The position numbers were made by a program, and so were the translations under genes. Of a stretch of DNA of 64,000 nucleotides, positions 1 through 9,400 are shown in pieces. Source of the stretch: Aved-18 sp964606665 (GTDB lineage: Bacteria; Cyanobacteriota; Vampirovibrionia; Obscuribacterales; Obscuribacteraceae). Under the pieces are notes generated by a model. The model ran no database searches and had not been told where the DNA came from. It worked only from the letters and a program-made list of their open reading frames with translations. Location: the NCBI GenBank assembly GCA_964606665.1, contig CAZSHS010000016.1, positions 6,985 through 70,984 on the forward strand, read 5' to 3'. Each line of letters begins with the position of its first letter. Within the stretch, counting starts at the first letter, position 1.

Positions 1-16
1 GCGCGAAATCTTAATT

Positions 17-45
17 CGTGAGGTCGAGCGTCCAAACACCTAACG
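17..45 (+). repeat. 29-base imperfect palindrome, copy A
   Basis: An 8-base arm CGTGAGGT, a 13-base loop and the arm ACCTAACG form a stem with one internal mismatch. The inner 18 bases (28-45) recur exactly, inverted, at copy B near 27.7 kb. The element lies between genes, and its function is unknown. It resembles a REP-type intergenic repeat. Confidence 0.6.
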
Positions 46-92
46 TTTGACCCAACAGGTTTTTAGTGCCACCAAAAAACATAATTGCTAAA

Positions 93-121
93 AGTAAGGT
101 GTACGGGAAGAAAACCTTATA
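93..121 (+). repeat. 29-base imperfect palindrome, degenerate copy D
   Basis: This copy has the same 8-13-8 geometry as copies A to C. Its arms AGTAAGGT and ACCTTATA pair perfectly over the inner six bases. Nineteen of 28 bases match copy C read on the minus strand, including a shared ACGGG in the loop. It is the most diverged copy and is called mainly because loop length and arm core are kept. Confidence 0.4.
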
Positions 122-148
122 TTTGACTTTGGTTGGTCAGAAGGCACT

Positions 149-280
149 ATGTGCAATGAAAGAAATATGAATCCGGATCTTTCGCCATATGGTTGGACCG
201 AATTTGCAGGGTCTCAAATAGATGTATCTGACCGTCAGTTTTGCATAATTGATCTAAGAGACTATACTTGTGCTCGATGA
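149..280 (+). CDS. Small 43-residue protein or leader ORF upstream of the LMF-like gene
   Basis: This ATG-initiated frame has an AGAAGG ribosome-binding site about five bases upstream. It ends in TGA inside the ATGA overlap with the next gene's ATG at 277. That stop-start overlap is the normal sign of translational coupling and supports the frame being translated. The peptide (starting MCNERNMNPDLSPYGW) is soluble, has three cysteines and no signal peptide. I do not recognise a family. It could be a true small protein or a coupling leader peptide. Confidence 0.45.
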   Translation: MCNERNMNPDLSPYGWTEFAGSQIDVSDRQFCIIDLRDYTCAR

Positions 281-1842
281 ATTTTTATCTTAGTCGTTGG
301 ATATTTATAAGAGGTCTGTGCCTGGTCTATCTGACGGCATTCCTCTCTGCGAGCCATCAGATGATGGGACTCTACGGACAAGATGGAATTCTTCCAATTG
401 CCGAGTATATAAAGCAAATATCCGCCGGTGGGTATTCGGGGGCGACGGCAGCTAATTTCTTCAGCCAGCCAACAGTCTTCTGGGTTGATCAGCAAGACAT
501 GGTTCTGCTCGTGATACCAATTGTTGGAGTGGTGGCATCGCTACTTGCACTTGTAGGAATATTGACCGGCGAATATTTATTCATGTGCTGGTTTTTGTAT
601 TTGTCTATCGTCAATGTTGGACAAGACTTCATGTCGTTTCAGTGGGACACGCTTCTACTTGAAACTGGCTTTCTAGCTTTGTTTTTTACGACCTGGCGTC
701 CGCTTGAGGCCGGGTGGAGAAGACATCTTAGATTGAGACTGCCATCGTGGTGTTTTGAACAAGAAAAAAATCCGCTCATAGTTCTTTGGTTGTACCGTTG
801 GTTATTATTTCGTCTCATGTTTTCATCGGGAATTGTGAAACTGGCAAGTGGCGATCCGACCTGGCACAACTTGACCGCACTGTGCTATCACTACGAGACG
901 CAGCCGCTGCCAACACCTCTTGCTTGGTTTTGCGATCAAGCGCCGCGCGAAGTGCATGTGTTTGGTGCCATAATCATGTTTGTCATTGAGCTTGTTGTGC
1001 CATTTAGTGTTTTTCTTTCGACTAGACCGCGACATCTAGGCGCATTGATTATGATCGCCTTTCAAGTAGCGATAATGCTGACTGGCAATTATTGTTATTT
1101 CAATTGGCTCACTATTTTGCTTTGCGTTTTGCTTTTCGACGATGGCTTTGTAGATTCGCAACTTGGAGCGACATTTTCAAATTGGCTGGCACCACTTGCC
1201 AGTTTGCGCGATCCTGGCAAAATAGCAAAATTTATCGTGGCGCCAGCAAGTGTTCTCATCTTATTTGTGAGCAGCTTTTGTTTTATGCAATCGGTCATGG
1301 ATTATCGAAGTTTTGCTCCGCAACTTTTAGCTCCTGTTTTGGTAATTTCTCCATGGCATATTTCCAGTTCTTATGGTCTATTTGCAATAATGACTACAAC
1401 AAGACCCGAGATTGAAATTGAAGGTAGCGAGGATGGAATAAATTGGAGAACTTACGAGTTCAAATACAAAGTCGGTCCCTGTAATCGAATACCACCTACG
1501 GTGGCACCTGTACAACCGAGGCTCGATTGGCAAATGTGGTTTCAAGCAATTTCTCCATCTCGATTGCAAGAGAATTCCTGGTTCGTCAGATTCTTGCAAA
1601 AATTGCTTGACGGTTCGCCTTCTGTCACTACGTTGCTTGAAAAAAATCCGTTTCCAGATCCGATGCACCAACCTAAAGTGCTTCGTGCTAACTTCTACAA
1701 TTATGAATTTACTCAATGGCCTGCATTATCTAGCGAAGGTCTTTGGTGGAAACGAACTTTGATGGGCGAATATCTTACTTTGAGGCGCGAAGACAATAAA
1801 ACAAATGGTGTGAGCGAACCCACAAAGAGGGAAGATAAATGA
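277..1842 (+). CDS. Lipase maturation factor family membrane protein
   Basis: A polytopic membrane protein of about 521 residues. The N-terminal part contains the family-type stretch RWIFIRGLCLVYL, then LYGQDGILP and the FQWDTLLLETGF motif seen in lipase maturation factor (LMF1-like) proteins. About six to seven hydrophobic segments fill residues 1-340. A C-terminal soluble region of about 180 residues follows, with the beta-rich pattern 'IEIEGSEDGINWRTYEFKYKVG' split by charged residues. Eukaryotic LMF1 helps fold lipases in the ER; the role of bacterial homologues is not established. ATG 277 is preferred because it overlaps the stop of the upstream small ORF; an in-frame TTG at 268 is the alternative. 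The next gene overlaps its stop by four bases, so the two are co-transcribed. Confidence 0.85.
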   Translation: MNFYLSRWIFIRGLCLVYLTAFLSASHQMMGLYGQDGILPIAEYIKQISAGGYSGATAANFFSQPTVFWVDQQDMVLLVIPIVGVVASLLALVGILTGEYLFMCWFLYLSIVNVGQDFMSFQWDTLLLETGFLALFFTTWRPLEAGWRRHLRLRLPSWCFEQEKNPLIVLWLYRWLLFRLMFSSGIVKLASGDPTWHNLTALCYHYETQPLPTPLAWFCDQAPREVHVFGAIIMFVIELVVPFSVFLSTRPRHLGALIMIAFQVAIMLTGNYCYFNWLTILLCVLLFDDGFVDSQLGATFSNWLAPLASLRDPGKIAKFIVAPASVLILFVSSFCFMQSVMDYRSFAPQLLAPVLVISPWHISSSYGLFAIMTTTRPEIEIEGSEDGINWRTYEFKYKVGPCNRIPPTVAPVQPRLDWQMWFQAISPSRLQENSWFVRFLQKLLDGSPSVTTLLEKNPFPDPMHQPKVLRANFYNYEFTQWPALSSEGLWWKRTLMGEYLTLRREDNKTNGVSEPTKREDK

Positions 1843-2549
1843 GAGATTTAAAAATCGAAATTTCTCGCAAGAATTTCATGGGCATGCTGATTCTCGTGAT
1901 TCTTCTAGCGTTGTGGATTATTTCGCCGTTTGGAATCGGTAAGTCGCTTGGTTTGAAATTGAACTTTTTCAATCACTTCGTGAACTTCTCCGACCAGTCG
2001 AAGGCCATGGAAGCGCATTTCTGGCACGTCGCAGCTAATACATTCAGAAGAAACGGCTATAGCGTCGTGGACGACTCGGTAGGACTTCTGTGCGGGCTTC
2101 CGTCTGTTGACATTTTGGTAGACGACGACCTGGACATGGACAAGAAGATTCTCAACACCAGAATTAAGAGCAGACTTTCGGTTCATTTGACTCCTGTGGA
2201 GCAATCAACCAATTATGAAAGCAAAAACGTCGACTCCAATTTCCCGAATCTCGACCGGGCTGACCTTTTCGAGGAAATAATTTCAGACGATCTAGAGAAG
2301 CATGTGGACGAGTTAGCTTCAACTAAGTTCGTAACGCCTAATTACAGTTGGTATTGGGCCATTTATGCCCTCGCCTTGAGTGCAATTGGGGGGCTCATAG
2401 TATTAGTAGGGGACGAAGTCAAGACCAAGTGGGTTCGAGACATTGTTACACTCCTTTTGCTTGCCCCATTACTTGTCTTGATCCTCTGGCGGGTGGGCAC
2501 CCTGCTACTTGGGATGTTTCTGTACGCAGTTGCCCCGAAGCCAAGCTGA
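1839..2549 (+). CDS. Unknown membrane protein co-transcribed with the LMF-like gene
   Basis: A 236-residue protein whose ATG overlaps the preceding TGA (ATGA). It has one hydrophobic segment near the N-terminus (about residues 14-33, following a basic start). An acidic, soluble central region (about 45-170) carries a VDDDLDMD run. Two hydrophobic segments lie at the C-terminus (about 170-190 and 200-230). I do not recognise the family. The overlap with the lipase-maturation-factor-like gene suggests a shared role in the membrane, possibly as an accessory subunit, but this is inference from position only. Confidence 0.7.
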   Translation: MRDLKIEISRKNFMGMLILVILLALWIISPFGIGKSLGLKLNFFNHFVNFSDQSKAMEAHFWHVAANTFRRNGYSVVDDSVGLLCGLPSVDILVDDDLDMDKKILNTRIKSRLSVHLTPVEQSTNYESKNVDSNFPNLDRADLFEEIISDDLEKHVDELASTKFVTPNYSWYWAIYALALSAIGGLIVLVGDEVKTKWVRDIVTLLLLAPLLVLILWRVGTLLLGMFLYAVAPKPS

Positions 2550-2721
2550 TTAAAAGCAGCTTAATCGTAAAGAAAAGTGCTTGTTCTAGATCTGATACTG
2601 ACAAGCTTCGTGATATATTTGGTGTCTGTTTAATAGTTCGCTGACCTCTGTTCTCAACCTTTTTTAAGTCCTTAGAAAACGTATGATGAGCGCCCAGGTC
2701 TGAAAGGTTGATAATAGATAA

Positions 2722-3009
2722 ATGAATAACAAACTCTTTGTGGGCAATCTCGCCTATCAAACATCCGATGCTGAGCTTCAAGAGCTTTTCGCCGAGCATG
2801 GTGCCGTGAACTCTGTTCAAGTCGCCAAAGACCGTGAAACCGGTCGCTCACGCGGATTCGCCTTTGTAGAAATGGGCACCCAATCCGAAGCCGAAGCAGC
2901 TATCAAAGCTCTCAACGGCAGAGAAGTGAGAGGACGTCAGATTTCTGTAGTCGTTTCACAACCAAAACCACGCACTGGTGGCGGTGGCGGCGGCGGCCGC
3001 GGGCGCTAA
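2722..3009 (+). CDS. Single-RRM glycine-rich RNA-binding protein
   Basis: A 95-residue protein made of one RNA recognition motif and a short glycine-rich tail. RNP2 is LFVGNL (residues 5-10) and RNP1 is RGFAFVEM (about 45-52). The tail is nearly all glycine, ending in GRGR. This matches the Rbp proteins of cyanobacteria and related bacteria, which bind RNA and are often cold-induced. The gene stands alone: 172 bases separate it from the upstream membrane protein gene and 56 from the desaturase. The unassigned 172-base leader would be long enough for a regulated 5' UTR. Pairing with a desaturase downstream fits a cold-adaptation theme, which is an inference. Confidence 0.95.
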   Translation: MNNKLFVGNLAYQTSDAELQELFAEHGAVNSVQVAKDRETGRSRGFAFVEMGTQSEAEAAIKALNGREVRGRQISVVVSQPKPRTGGGGGGGRGR

Positions 3010-3065
3010 GTTGTAATTTCCACGTTCGTCCATCTTTTAGAAACTATATATAGAGGAAATACAAC

Positions 3066-3944
3066 TTGTTGAACCTAAACTTGAATTGGATTGAATTTAC
3101 AGCAGTATTCTCCGTGATGTTTTTGCTCCACACCTTTGGAATCACTTTTGGTTACCATAGGCTGTTGTCGCATCGTTCATTCAAGTGCATTAAACCGCTA
3201 GAGTACTTCTTTGTACTCTGCGGTTATCTCGCTTTTGAAGGCTCACCAATCTGGTGGGCCACGATCCATAGAGCACACCACAGACATCACGATACCCCGC
3301 TTGATCCCCACTCACCTCGCAATGGAATTCTTTATGCTCATTTCGGTTGGTTAGGCGAGAAGCGCTATCCTGATCACATCGACCCCATCACCCAATCGCA
3401 AGATTTGATCAAAGATCCTATCTACAGATTGCTCGATGGCGGCGACGATTTGAGACGTGGACACCACATCAGCTTTGCTACAGGTTTCGCTTTCAGAGCA
3501 TTGCTCTGGGCAGTGTTCGGATGGCAAGTCGCACTAGCTAGCTTGCTTGCAGGACTTTTGGTCATGCAAACACCGCTATGGCTCAATGTCGTTTGTCACC
3601 TCCGCCAGTTTGGTTATCGCAGCTTTGCCACCACAGACGATAGCGTCAATTGCTGGTGGGTTGCCGCTTTGACCATGGGTGAAGGCTGGCACAACAACCA
3701 CCACGCATTTCCTGGTTCACCCAGAATGGGAGCGCGTTGGTTCGAAGTCGATCCAACATGGATGTTGATTGCAGCTTGCAAAAAACTCGGTTGGGTAACT
3801 GTCGCCAATGTTCCAGAGAAATTGATGGCCGGTCGCGCTTGCAAAGGTTCTTCGGTCAAAGACGATCGTGGTCTAGCAATCGCACAGAACATCGCTGCTG
3901 CTGCGGCTGAACTCAAGAAACCAGCTTTGAGCGGCTCACGCTAA
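3066..3944 (+). CDS. Membrane fatty acid desaturase (stearoyl/acyl desaturase family)
   Basis: A 292-residue membrane di-iron desaturase that would introduce a double bond (delta-9 type by similarity) into acyl chains. The three histidine boxes are intact: HRLLSH (residues 31-36), HRAHHRHH (about 68-76) and HNNHH (about 213). Hydrophobic segments flank box 1 and occupy the middle of the protein. The start is a TTG; 3066 and 3069 are both possible behind the GAGGAAAT ribosome-binding site at 3053-3060. The length is close to the DesC/acyl-CoA desaturase family. Its 3' end overlaps the convergent gene at 3913 by 32 bases. Confidence 0.95.
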   Translation: MLNLNLNWIEFTAVFSVMFLLHTFGITFGYHRLLSHRSFKCIKPLEYFFVLCGYLAFEGSPIWWATIHRAHHRHHDTPLDPHSPRNGILYAHFGWLGEKRYPDHIDPITQSQDLIKDPIYRLLDGGDDLRRGHHISFATGFAFRALLWAVFGWQVALASLLAGLLVMQTPLWLNVVCHLRQFGYRSFATTDDSVNCWWVAALTMGEGWHNNHHAFPGSPRMGARWFEVDPTWMLIAACKKLGWVTVANVPEKLMAGRACKGSSVKDDRGLAIAQNIAAAAAELKKPALSGSR

Positions 3945-5208
3945 GGCTCATAGACTGAACCGGAGCGGTTACAAGAATTGCTAAAAGGCGCAAAAGCAAA
4001 GTATGCTGAGCGCCTTTTTCTTCGTCTTCACAATCAACGTCTTGCCAGCCGAGCTGCCCGAGTTCTTGTGTTTTGTAAGCTAGCCGGTAGTACAAATCCA
4101 TATTTTCGTTTTGTCTTCTTAGAAATGCGACAAAGTCGGTATTAGAATCAATTTCGCTTATAGCCTGCGGTTCGCGGGTGTTTTCCATGAAATTTTCTAG
4201 CAAGAACACGTCGTGTATTTCGTTTGTACAAGCAGGAATTTCCATCTCAAAATCGAATGAGTCACCACCTGCAATGGCAATAGATGCCACTTCTTTACCG
4301 TTTCCGTCATCTTCATGGTAAAAAGTTTCGACTGTATCTAGGTCACTGTATTTTAAAGATGCCGACTGCGAGCCATCCACCATCACAAACTGATTTTCAT
4401 AGAATAAAATCAGCTCCTGTGGATTGTTCATATAAATACCAAGCAAGCCCGGCTCTGCTTCTGGTAGGTTTCTTGCCGCCACAAAACTATCTATCAGTTC
4501 TAAATCTCGACGAGCTTTTTCCTTAATTCCACGGGTGTAAGGCGGCTTTATGTCAGGGATTTCTCTGTTGTCGGACTCACCCAGATAATTGATCAATTGC
4601 ATAGTTTGTGAAAAATATAGCTCGGCACTTTCTAAACCAATTGAATGCTTCAGTTCGTCAGTCAAATGACCGTCGCGCAGCCAGTTGAGTGCCAGGCGAT
4701 TGAGTTTACTTAACGTTGAATTTCCCGCTGTTATTTCCTTGCTAACGGCGGTTTCATCAACCGCGATAGTCAAAAGAACTGATTTGAAATCATCAATTTC
4801 AATTTTGGCTTCTTTCAAATTTTTAGCAAAATCTATTGAATCAAAAAGTATCTGCGCCAGTATCTGTCCCGTTGTAATATCAGCTTCGTAGCCAATGTCT
4901 AAACACTCAATAGCGCATTTCTCTAGAGTCTTAAAAATAGCATCACCTAATGGAATTTTATTGAATTCTAAAGATCGAGAAGGAGCGAATTTCGCGAATA
5001 ATTCCCCCTCTCTGTTTTTCATAAATCCAATACGATTCAATTGAGATTCTTTGAGTTTAGATGCGACTTTGCCTGCGGTGGTATTTTGCTGCTGACGAAG
5101 TGCCCAGCAAAGGTCGTCTATTTGCACGCAAGTGTCATTTCTCGCCCATGCTATTAGTTCGGCGAATAAAAGCGCCTCACGCGCCTTGTCAGTTAGTTTT
5201 ATTTGCAC
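3913..5208 (-). CDS. Clp N-domain protein without ATPase, possible PH-like C-terminal domain
   Basis: A 431-residue soluble protein starting at GTG. Residues 1-55 and about 85-145 look like the two helical repeats of a Clp N-terminal domain (compare LTDKAREALLFAELIA and LGDAIFKTLEKCAIEC with the ClpC/ClpA pattern). That domain recruits substrates or adaptors in Clp AAA+ machines. No Walker motif is present, so this is a stand-alone Clp-N module, as in ClpS/ClpT-like accessory proteins. A beta-rich segment around residues 270-350 (FYENQFVMVDG and following) may be a PH-like fold, which I call only tentatively. It begins 12 bases after the HEAT gene stop and is the last gene of the run containing the triple-AAA protease, so it may be an adaptor (inference). 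Confidence 0.7.
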   Translation of the reverse strand: MQIKLTDKAREALLFAELIAWARNDTCVQIDDLCWALRQQQNTTAGKVASKLKESQLNRIGFMKNREGELFAKFAPSRSLEFNKIPLGDAIFKTLEKCAIECLDIGYEADITTGQILAQILFDSIDFAKNLKEAKIEIDDFKSVLLTIAVDETAVSKEITAGNSTLSKLNRLALNWLRDGHLTDELKHSIGLESAELYFSQTMQLINYLGESDNREIPDIKPPYTRGIKEKARRDLELIDSFVAARNLPEAEPGLLGIYMNNPQELILFYENQFVMVDGSQSASLKYSDLDTVETFYHEDDGNGKEVASIAIAGGDSFDFEMEIPACTNEIHDVFLLENFMENTREPQAISEIDSNTDFVAFLRRQNENMDLYYRLAYKTQELGQLGWQDVDCEDEEKGAQHTLLLRLLAILVTAPVQSMSLSVSRSKLVS

Positions 5209-5220
5209 TGTCCGTAAATC

Positions 5221-6432
5221 TTAGTTAGTCTGGTTCAACCGAGTTATTGCCTGCTCTGCATATCTTACCAGAGCGGTGTCTGGGTCTTTAAGAGCCTCGG
5301 TCAAAGCAGGAAGTGCAACGCGCGCAGCCGGTCCAATGTGTCCCAGGACTTCTGCTGCTTGGTGCTTGGTGTGCACATCGCCGCTTTTGAGCAAATCGAT
5401 TAATTTGGGCACCGCTGGTGCGGCATCGGCGCCAAAGTTAGATAAATAACTAACGGCATTGCGTCCGACTGTGGGGTCGTCAAACAGTTCCAAATAAAGT
5501 TGCAAAATGCGTGGATCTCTGCGGTCGATGCTTTGTAGAGCGTTCATTGCAGAGTACTTTATGCTTGAATCGCTTTCTGTTTTGATCATTTCTATAAGTT
5601 TTGGAATGGCCGCTTTAGACGAAGACTGATATGACCCAAGCGCCTGGCAGCCAGCGTTTCGCACGATAGCGTAATTATCGTCTAAGGTTTTCATCACCGC
5701 AGGTACAACAAAATCAGGATCTGCTCTAAAGCGAGAAAGTGCATAGAGGGCCGATTGTCGTATGAGTTGAGAATCTTGATTGGATAACTCGGCAACTAAA
5801 ATTTTTGTTGTTTCCGCTTTGAGCGCGGGTCTTTCTTGTTGTGCAAGGTGAGCCAAAGCATCAAGTGCAGCGCGTTTCACTGCGGGTTCTGGCGATGTAT
5901 TTAAGGTTTGAATGATGGCTGCTTTAATATCGTCATTGCGTGGACCGATGTTGCCTAAGGCAGAGACTAGAGAGCTTTTGATTTCGCGTTTTTGGCTGGA
6001 TTTTAGTATGGCGATTATTGTTTTAACTGATTGGTTCGAGAAGTAGAAATCCTCATAGCCAGTTAGTCTATTTAAAAGATTAGCCATAGGAGTTTGAATG
6101 GTTTCATCGTTGGTGTCCATGGCATCGATAATTGCGGGAACAGCGTTGACTGGATAATTGCGCAAAGCAGTTTCGATGTCGCTATAGTTTTGATTGTTAG
6201 CTTTGAAGCGAGCGCGCGCCTCGTCTACTAACTGTCGAGCCTCGCGCTCTGCCGTTTTATCTTGAACTGGCGCAGTCGATTTCTTAGAGTTCTGCTCGGC
6301 AGACTCGGTTTTTAAATCACCTTCACTTGGAAGTCCTCGACCGGCACGCGCATGGGCAGTATCAAATGTAGTGGCGCCGATTAGTGCTAGCGACACCATG
6401 CAAAGCGTTGCTCTTAAGCTTCTGCTGAGCAT
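5221..6432 (-). CDS. Exported HEAT-repeat (PBS-lyase type) protein
   Basis: A 403-residue protein with a signal peptide (MLSRSLRATLCMVSLALIGA, cleaved near AHA|RAG) and then a charged linker. From about residue 95 to the end run consecutive HEAT or PBS-lyase-like helical repeats of about 35 residues, for example 'AVKRAALDALAHLAQ', 'AIVRNAGCQALGSY' and 'VHTKHQAAEVLGHIG'. Such solenoids bind proteins. Start ATG 6432 is chosen because GGAGGG lies about eight bases upstream; an upstream TTG at 6448-6450 would include that site in the coding region. It sits 49 bases after the triple-AAA protease gene, on the same strand, and likely acts outside the cytoplasmic membrane. Confidence 0.9.
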   Translation of the reverse strand: MLSRSLRATLCMVSLALIGATTFDTAHARAGRGLPSEGDLKTESAEQNSKKSTAPVQDKTAEREARQLVDEARARFKANNQNYSDIETALRNYPVNAVPAIIDAMDTNDETIQTPMANLLNRLTGYEDFYFSNQSVKTIIAILKSSQKREIKSSLVSALGNIGPRNDDIKAAIIQTLNTSPEPAVKRAALDALAHLAQQERPALKAETTKILVAELSNQDSQLIRQSALYALSRFRADPDFVVPAVMKTLDDNYAIVRNAGCQALGSYQSSSKAAIPKLIEMIKTESDSSIKYSAMNALQSIDRRDPRILQLYLELFDDPTVGRNAVSYLSNFGADAAPAVPKLIDLLKSGDVHTKHQAAEVLGHIGPAARVALPALTEALKDPDTALVRYAEQAITRLNQTN

Positions 6433-6481
6433 AAGCAATCCCTCCCTCAATTTTGATACTGATCGTATGGAACGATCTTAT

Positions 6482-9400
6482 CTAAGATGGCTCTTTGGGA
6501 GAATCGGGTTTTTCCTGAGTTTTGCTGTCATTTAGATTTTCGCTTCCAGGAGGAGGCGCGGGTGTTTCGTTGCCATTTTTCTTTCCACCCAAAGTTCCCA
6601 ATCTAGACAAGAAATCTTCAGGCATAACTGGGCGTTTTCCGACAAATTTGCGATCTGCAATTTTGGCAATTTCTTCGTCAATTTGCTTGTCGGATTTTTC
6701 AGGCTCAAGAATGTTCACTAAATCTCTAAAATAAAGAGTTTCTTTTTCTATTAGTCCAGCTGCGATTAAATCTAATTCTTTGCGCTTGCTCACAAGAAGC
6801 TTTTCGACGTTTTCGTAGCAATCGTCGACTATTTTCTTGATTTCCATTTCGATTTCGCGCTCAGTTTCTGCCGAGGCGCCGTGGTATTCGTTATGTCTGT
6901 AAGCGACATCAGTGTTGAATTTAAATGAGCCCATACCGTACTTGCGAATCATACCTGAGGCATTCATAGCTACATTCCTCAAGTCTGCAGAAACTCCGGT
7001 GGCGTTGGTTTCGCGAATGATTGTTTCTGCAATCAGTCCACCAAGTGACACTTCTATTTCAGACAACATTTCCATTTTGTTTTTAGTGTGGTGACTGCCG
7101 TCATCTTTTGCTACTGACCACATGTAACCAAGGGCGCCACCAGTCGGAATAACAGTGACGACTTGAATTCTATCTTTTAAGTTGCGGTAGTATGCAACAA
7201 TTGTATGTCCAGCCTCATGATAAGCAGTTTTCCAGAGATCGTCCAAAACGATATTACTGCTTCTATTTAAGCCAAAATGAACCCGTTGAATAGCTTGAAT
7301 CATATCTACTTGGTTAATCGCTGTCCTACCATGGCGTACAGCAATTAATCCCGCTTCGTTTACGATGGCAGCTAGACTTGCTCCAGAATCCCACACCGTC
7401 ATACGTGCAATTTCAAGTAGGTTCGCTTCGGTAGGTAACTTAAGCTGTTTGGCGTAGTGTTCTAAAATCGCTTCTCTGCCGTCAAGATTCGGAAGGGGAA
7501 CGTCAATTCTGCGGTCAAACCGACCAGGGCGTAAAAGTGCTTCATCTAGCATGCTTGGATTATTGGTTGCACCAATGGTGAGTACTTTGTGCTTGCCAAA
7601 TCCGTCCATTTCAACCAAGAGTTGGTTCAAAGTGCGGTTGACCTCATTTTGACCACTGGAACTAAAACCTTGGCGAGTCGAACCAACTGCGTCTATTTCA
7701 TCAATAAACACAATCGCGGGTTTTCCACTGCGTCTGGCCTGCTCATAGATCGAACGAACGCGTTTGGCACCTAGTCCGACCCAGACTTGTACGAAATCGG
7801 TTCCTGAGAGTGAATAGAAGTTCACTCCCGCTTCGTTGGCGATAGCTTTTGCCAGCATAGTTTTGCCCGTGCCGGGACTTCCAACTAAAAGAATACCTTT
7901 TGGAGCTTTTAGTCCAGATTTCAAAATGGTGTCTGCATGTTTTAACATCTGAACTACTTCAGAAGCCTCTGCAACTGCTTCATCCATTCCTTTAATATCA
8001 GAAAGTTTTACTTCTAAGTCCGGCACTTTGGACAAGTTCATTCCATCTGTATTGAGCTTATGACCAGCTGTGGCTGCAATTCGGGTGCAACCTTCTTCTA
8101 GTTCTTCCATTGTCACTGCTGTCTTGCCAGCTCGAACGGCTAGAATTGCGGCTTCATTAACAGCAGCTTGAACATCGGCACCGGAGAAATTGAACGACCA
8201 TTTTGAAAGCTCGTCGTAATCAGGTTCTGCTTCGAGCTGAATATTTGTGAGGTATTTTTTGAAAATGAGTTTGCGTGCTTCACCATCTGGAAGTCCCACA
8301 TAGACCTTTCTGTCGAATCTGCCGGAGCGCATGAAGGCTGGATCTAGCTCATTTTCAACGTTTGTCGCACCGATTGTAATAACGTTTGATCGGCCGCTGA
8401 TTCCATCCAGTTCAACGAGAATTTGATTAAGTGCGGTAGTTCGACGATTTCCCGTATCGGNNNNNNNNNNGTCATTGTGCCACCAAGATTATCGATTTCG
8501 TCGATAAACACAATGGAAGATGGATTCTTGCGAGCTTGAGTGTATAACGCGCGAATACGACCAGCGCCTTCACCAGTCCACATGCTTTTGAAATACGTGG
8601 CTGAGATTCCGTAGAAGGGAACACCTGATTCATTTGCAATTGCTTTAGCCAGCATTGTTTTACCAACACCGGGAGGTCCAATCATCAGAATTCCTTTGGG
8701 AATTTTGGCTCCTATTTTGCGCAAATCTTCGCTACGTTTGAGGAAATCTACAATTTCGGTAACGTCTGTTTTGACATCGTCAATTCCTATGACATCAGAA
8801 AATCTGATATTGGGATCGTGAGTGATGAGTTCCACGCCCGAAGTCAAAGTGCGTTCTAAACCTACAGAAACATTATCGAGGGCGGTGCGGACCATTTCGG
8901 TTGTGACTTTGTTAGGACCGCCGGGGCGACGCGACAACAACGCCGCTTCGTTAACCACGCTTGCAATATCTGCAGGAGAGTAGTTTGCTGTAACCATCAC
9001 GAGTTCGTCGTAATCGATTTTTTCGTCGTGCAAAACTTTGTTTGTATAATACTTGAATAACTCTTTGCGCTCTTCTACTGAAGGCGGTTGGAAATAAATT
9101 CGTTTGTCCATACGTCCAGCGCGCATTAATGCTGGATCTAGCATGCCATCATTATTGGTGGCACCGATTACTAGGATGCGTGAACCTTGAAAGCCATCCA
9201 TCTCTGTAAGAAGAGTATTCAAAGTCATATTCATGTCGGACTGAGCGCCAAAGCCCTGGTCTTCTTTGCGTCTTGAGCCCATTGATTCAATTTCGTCGAT
9301 GAACAAAATTGCTCTATCGTGTCTGCGTAATTTACTAAAAAGCATTTTCAACTTGAGTACGCCAAGACCAAAGAACAAGCCACTTATGTTGCCACCCTCA

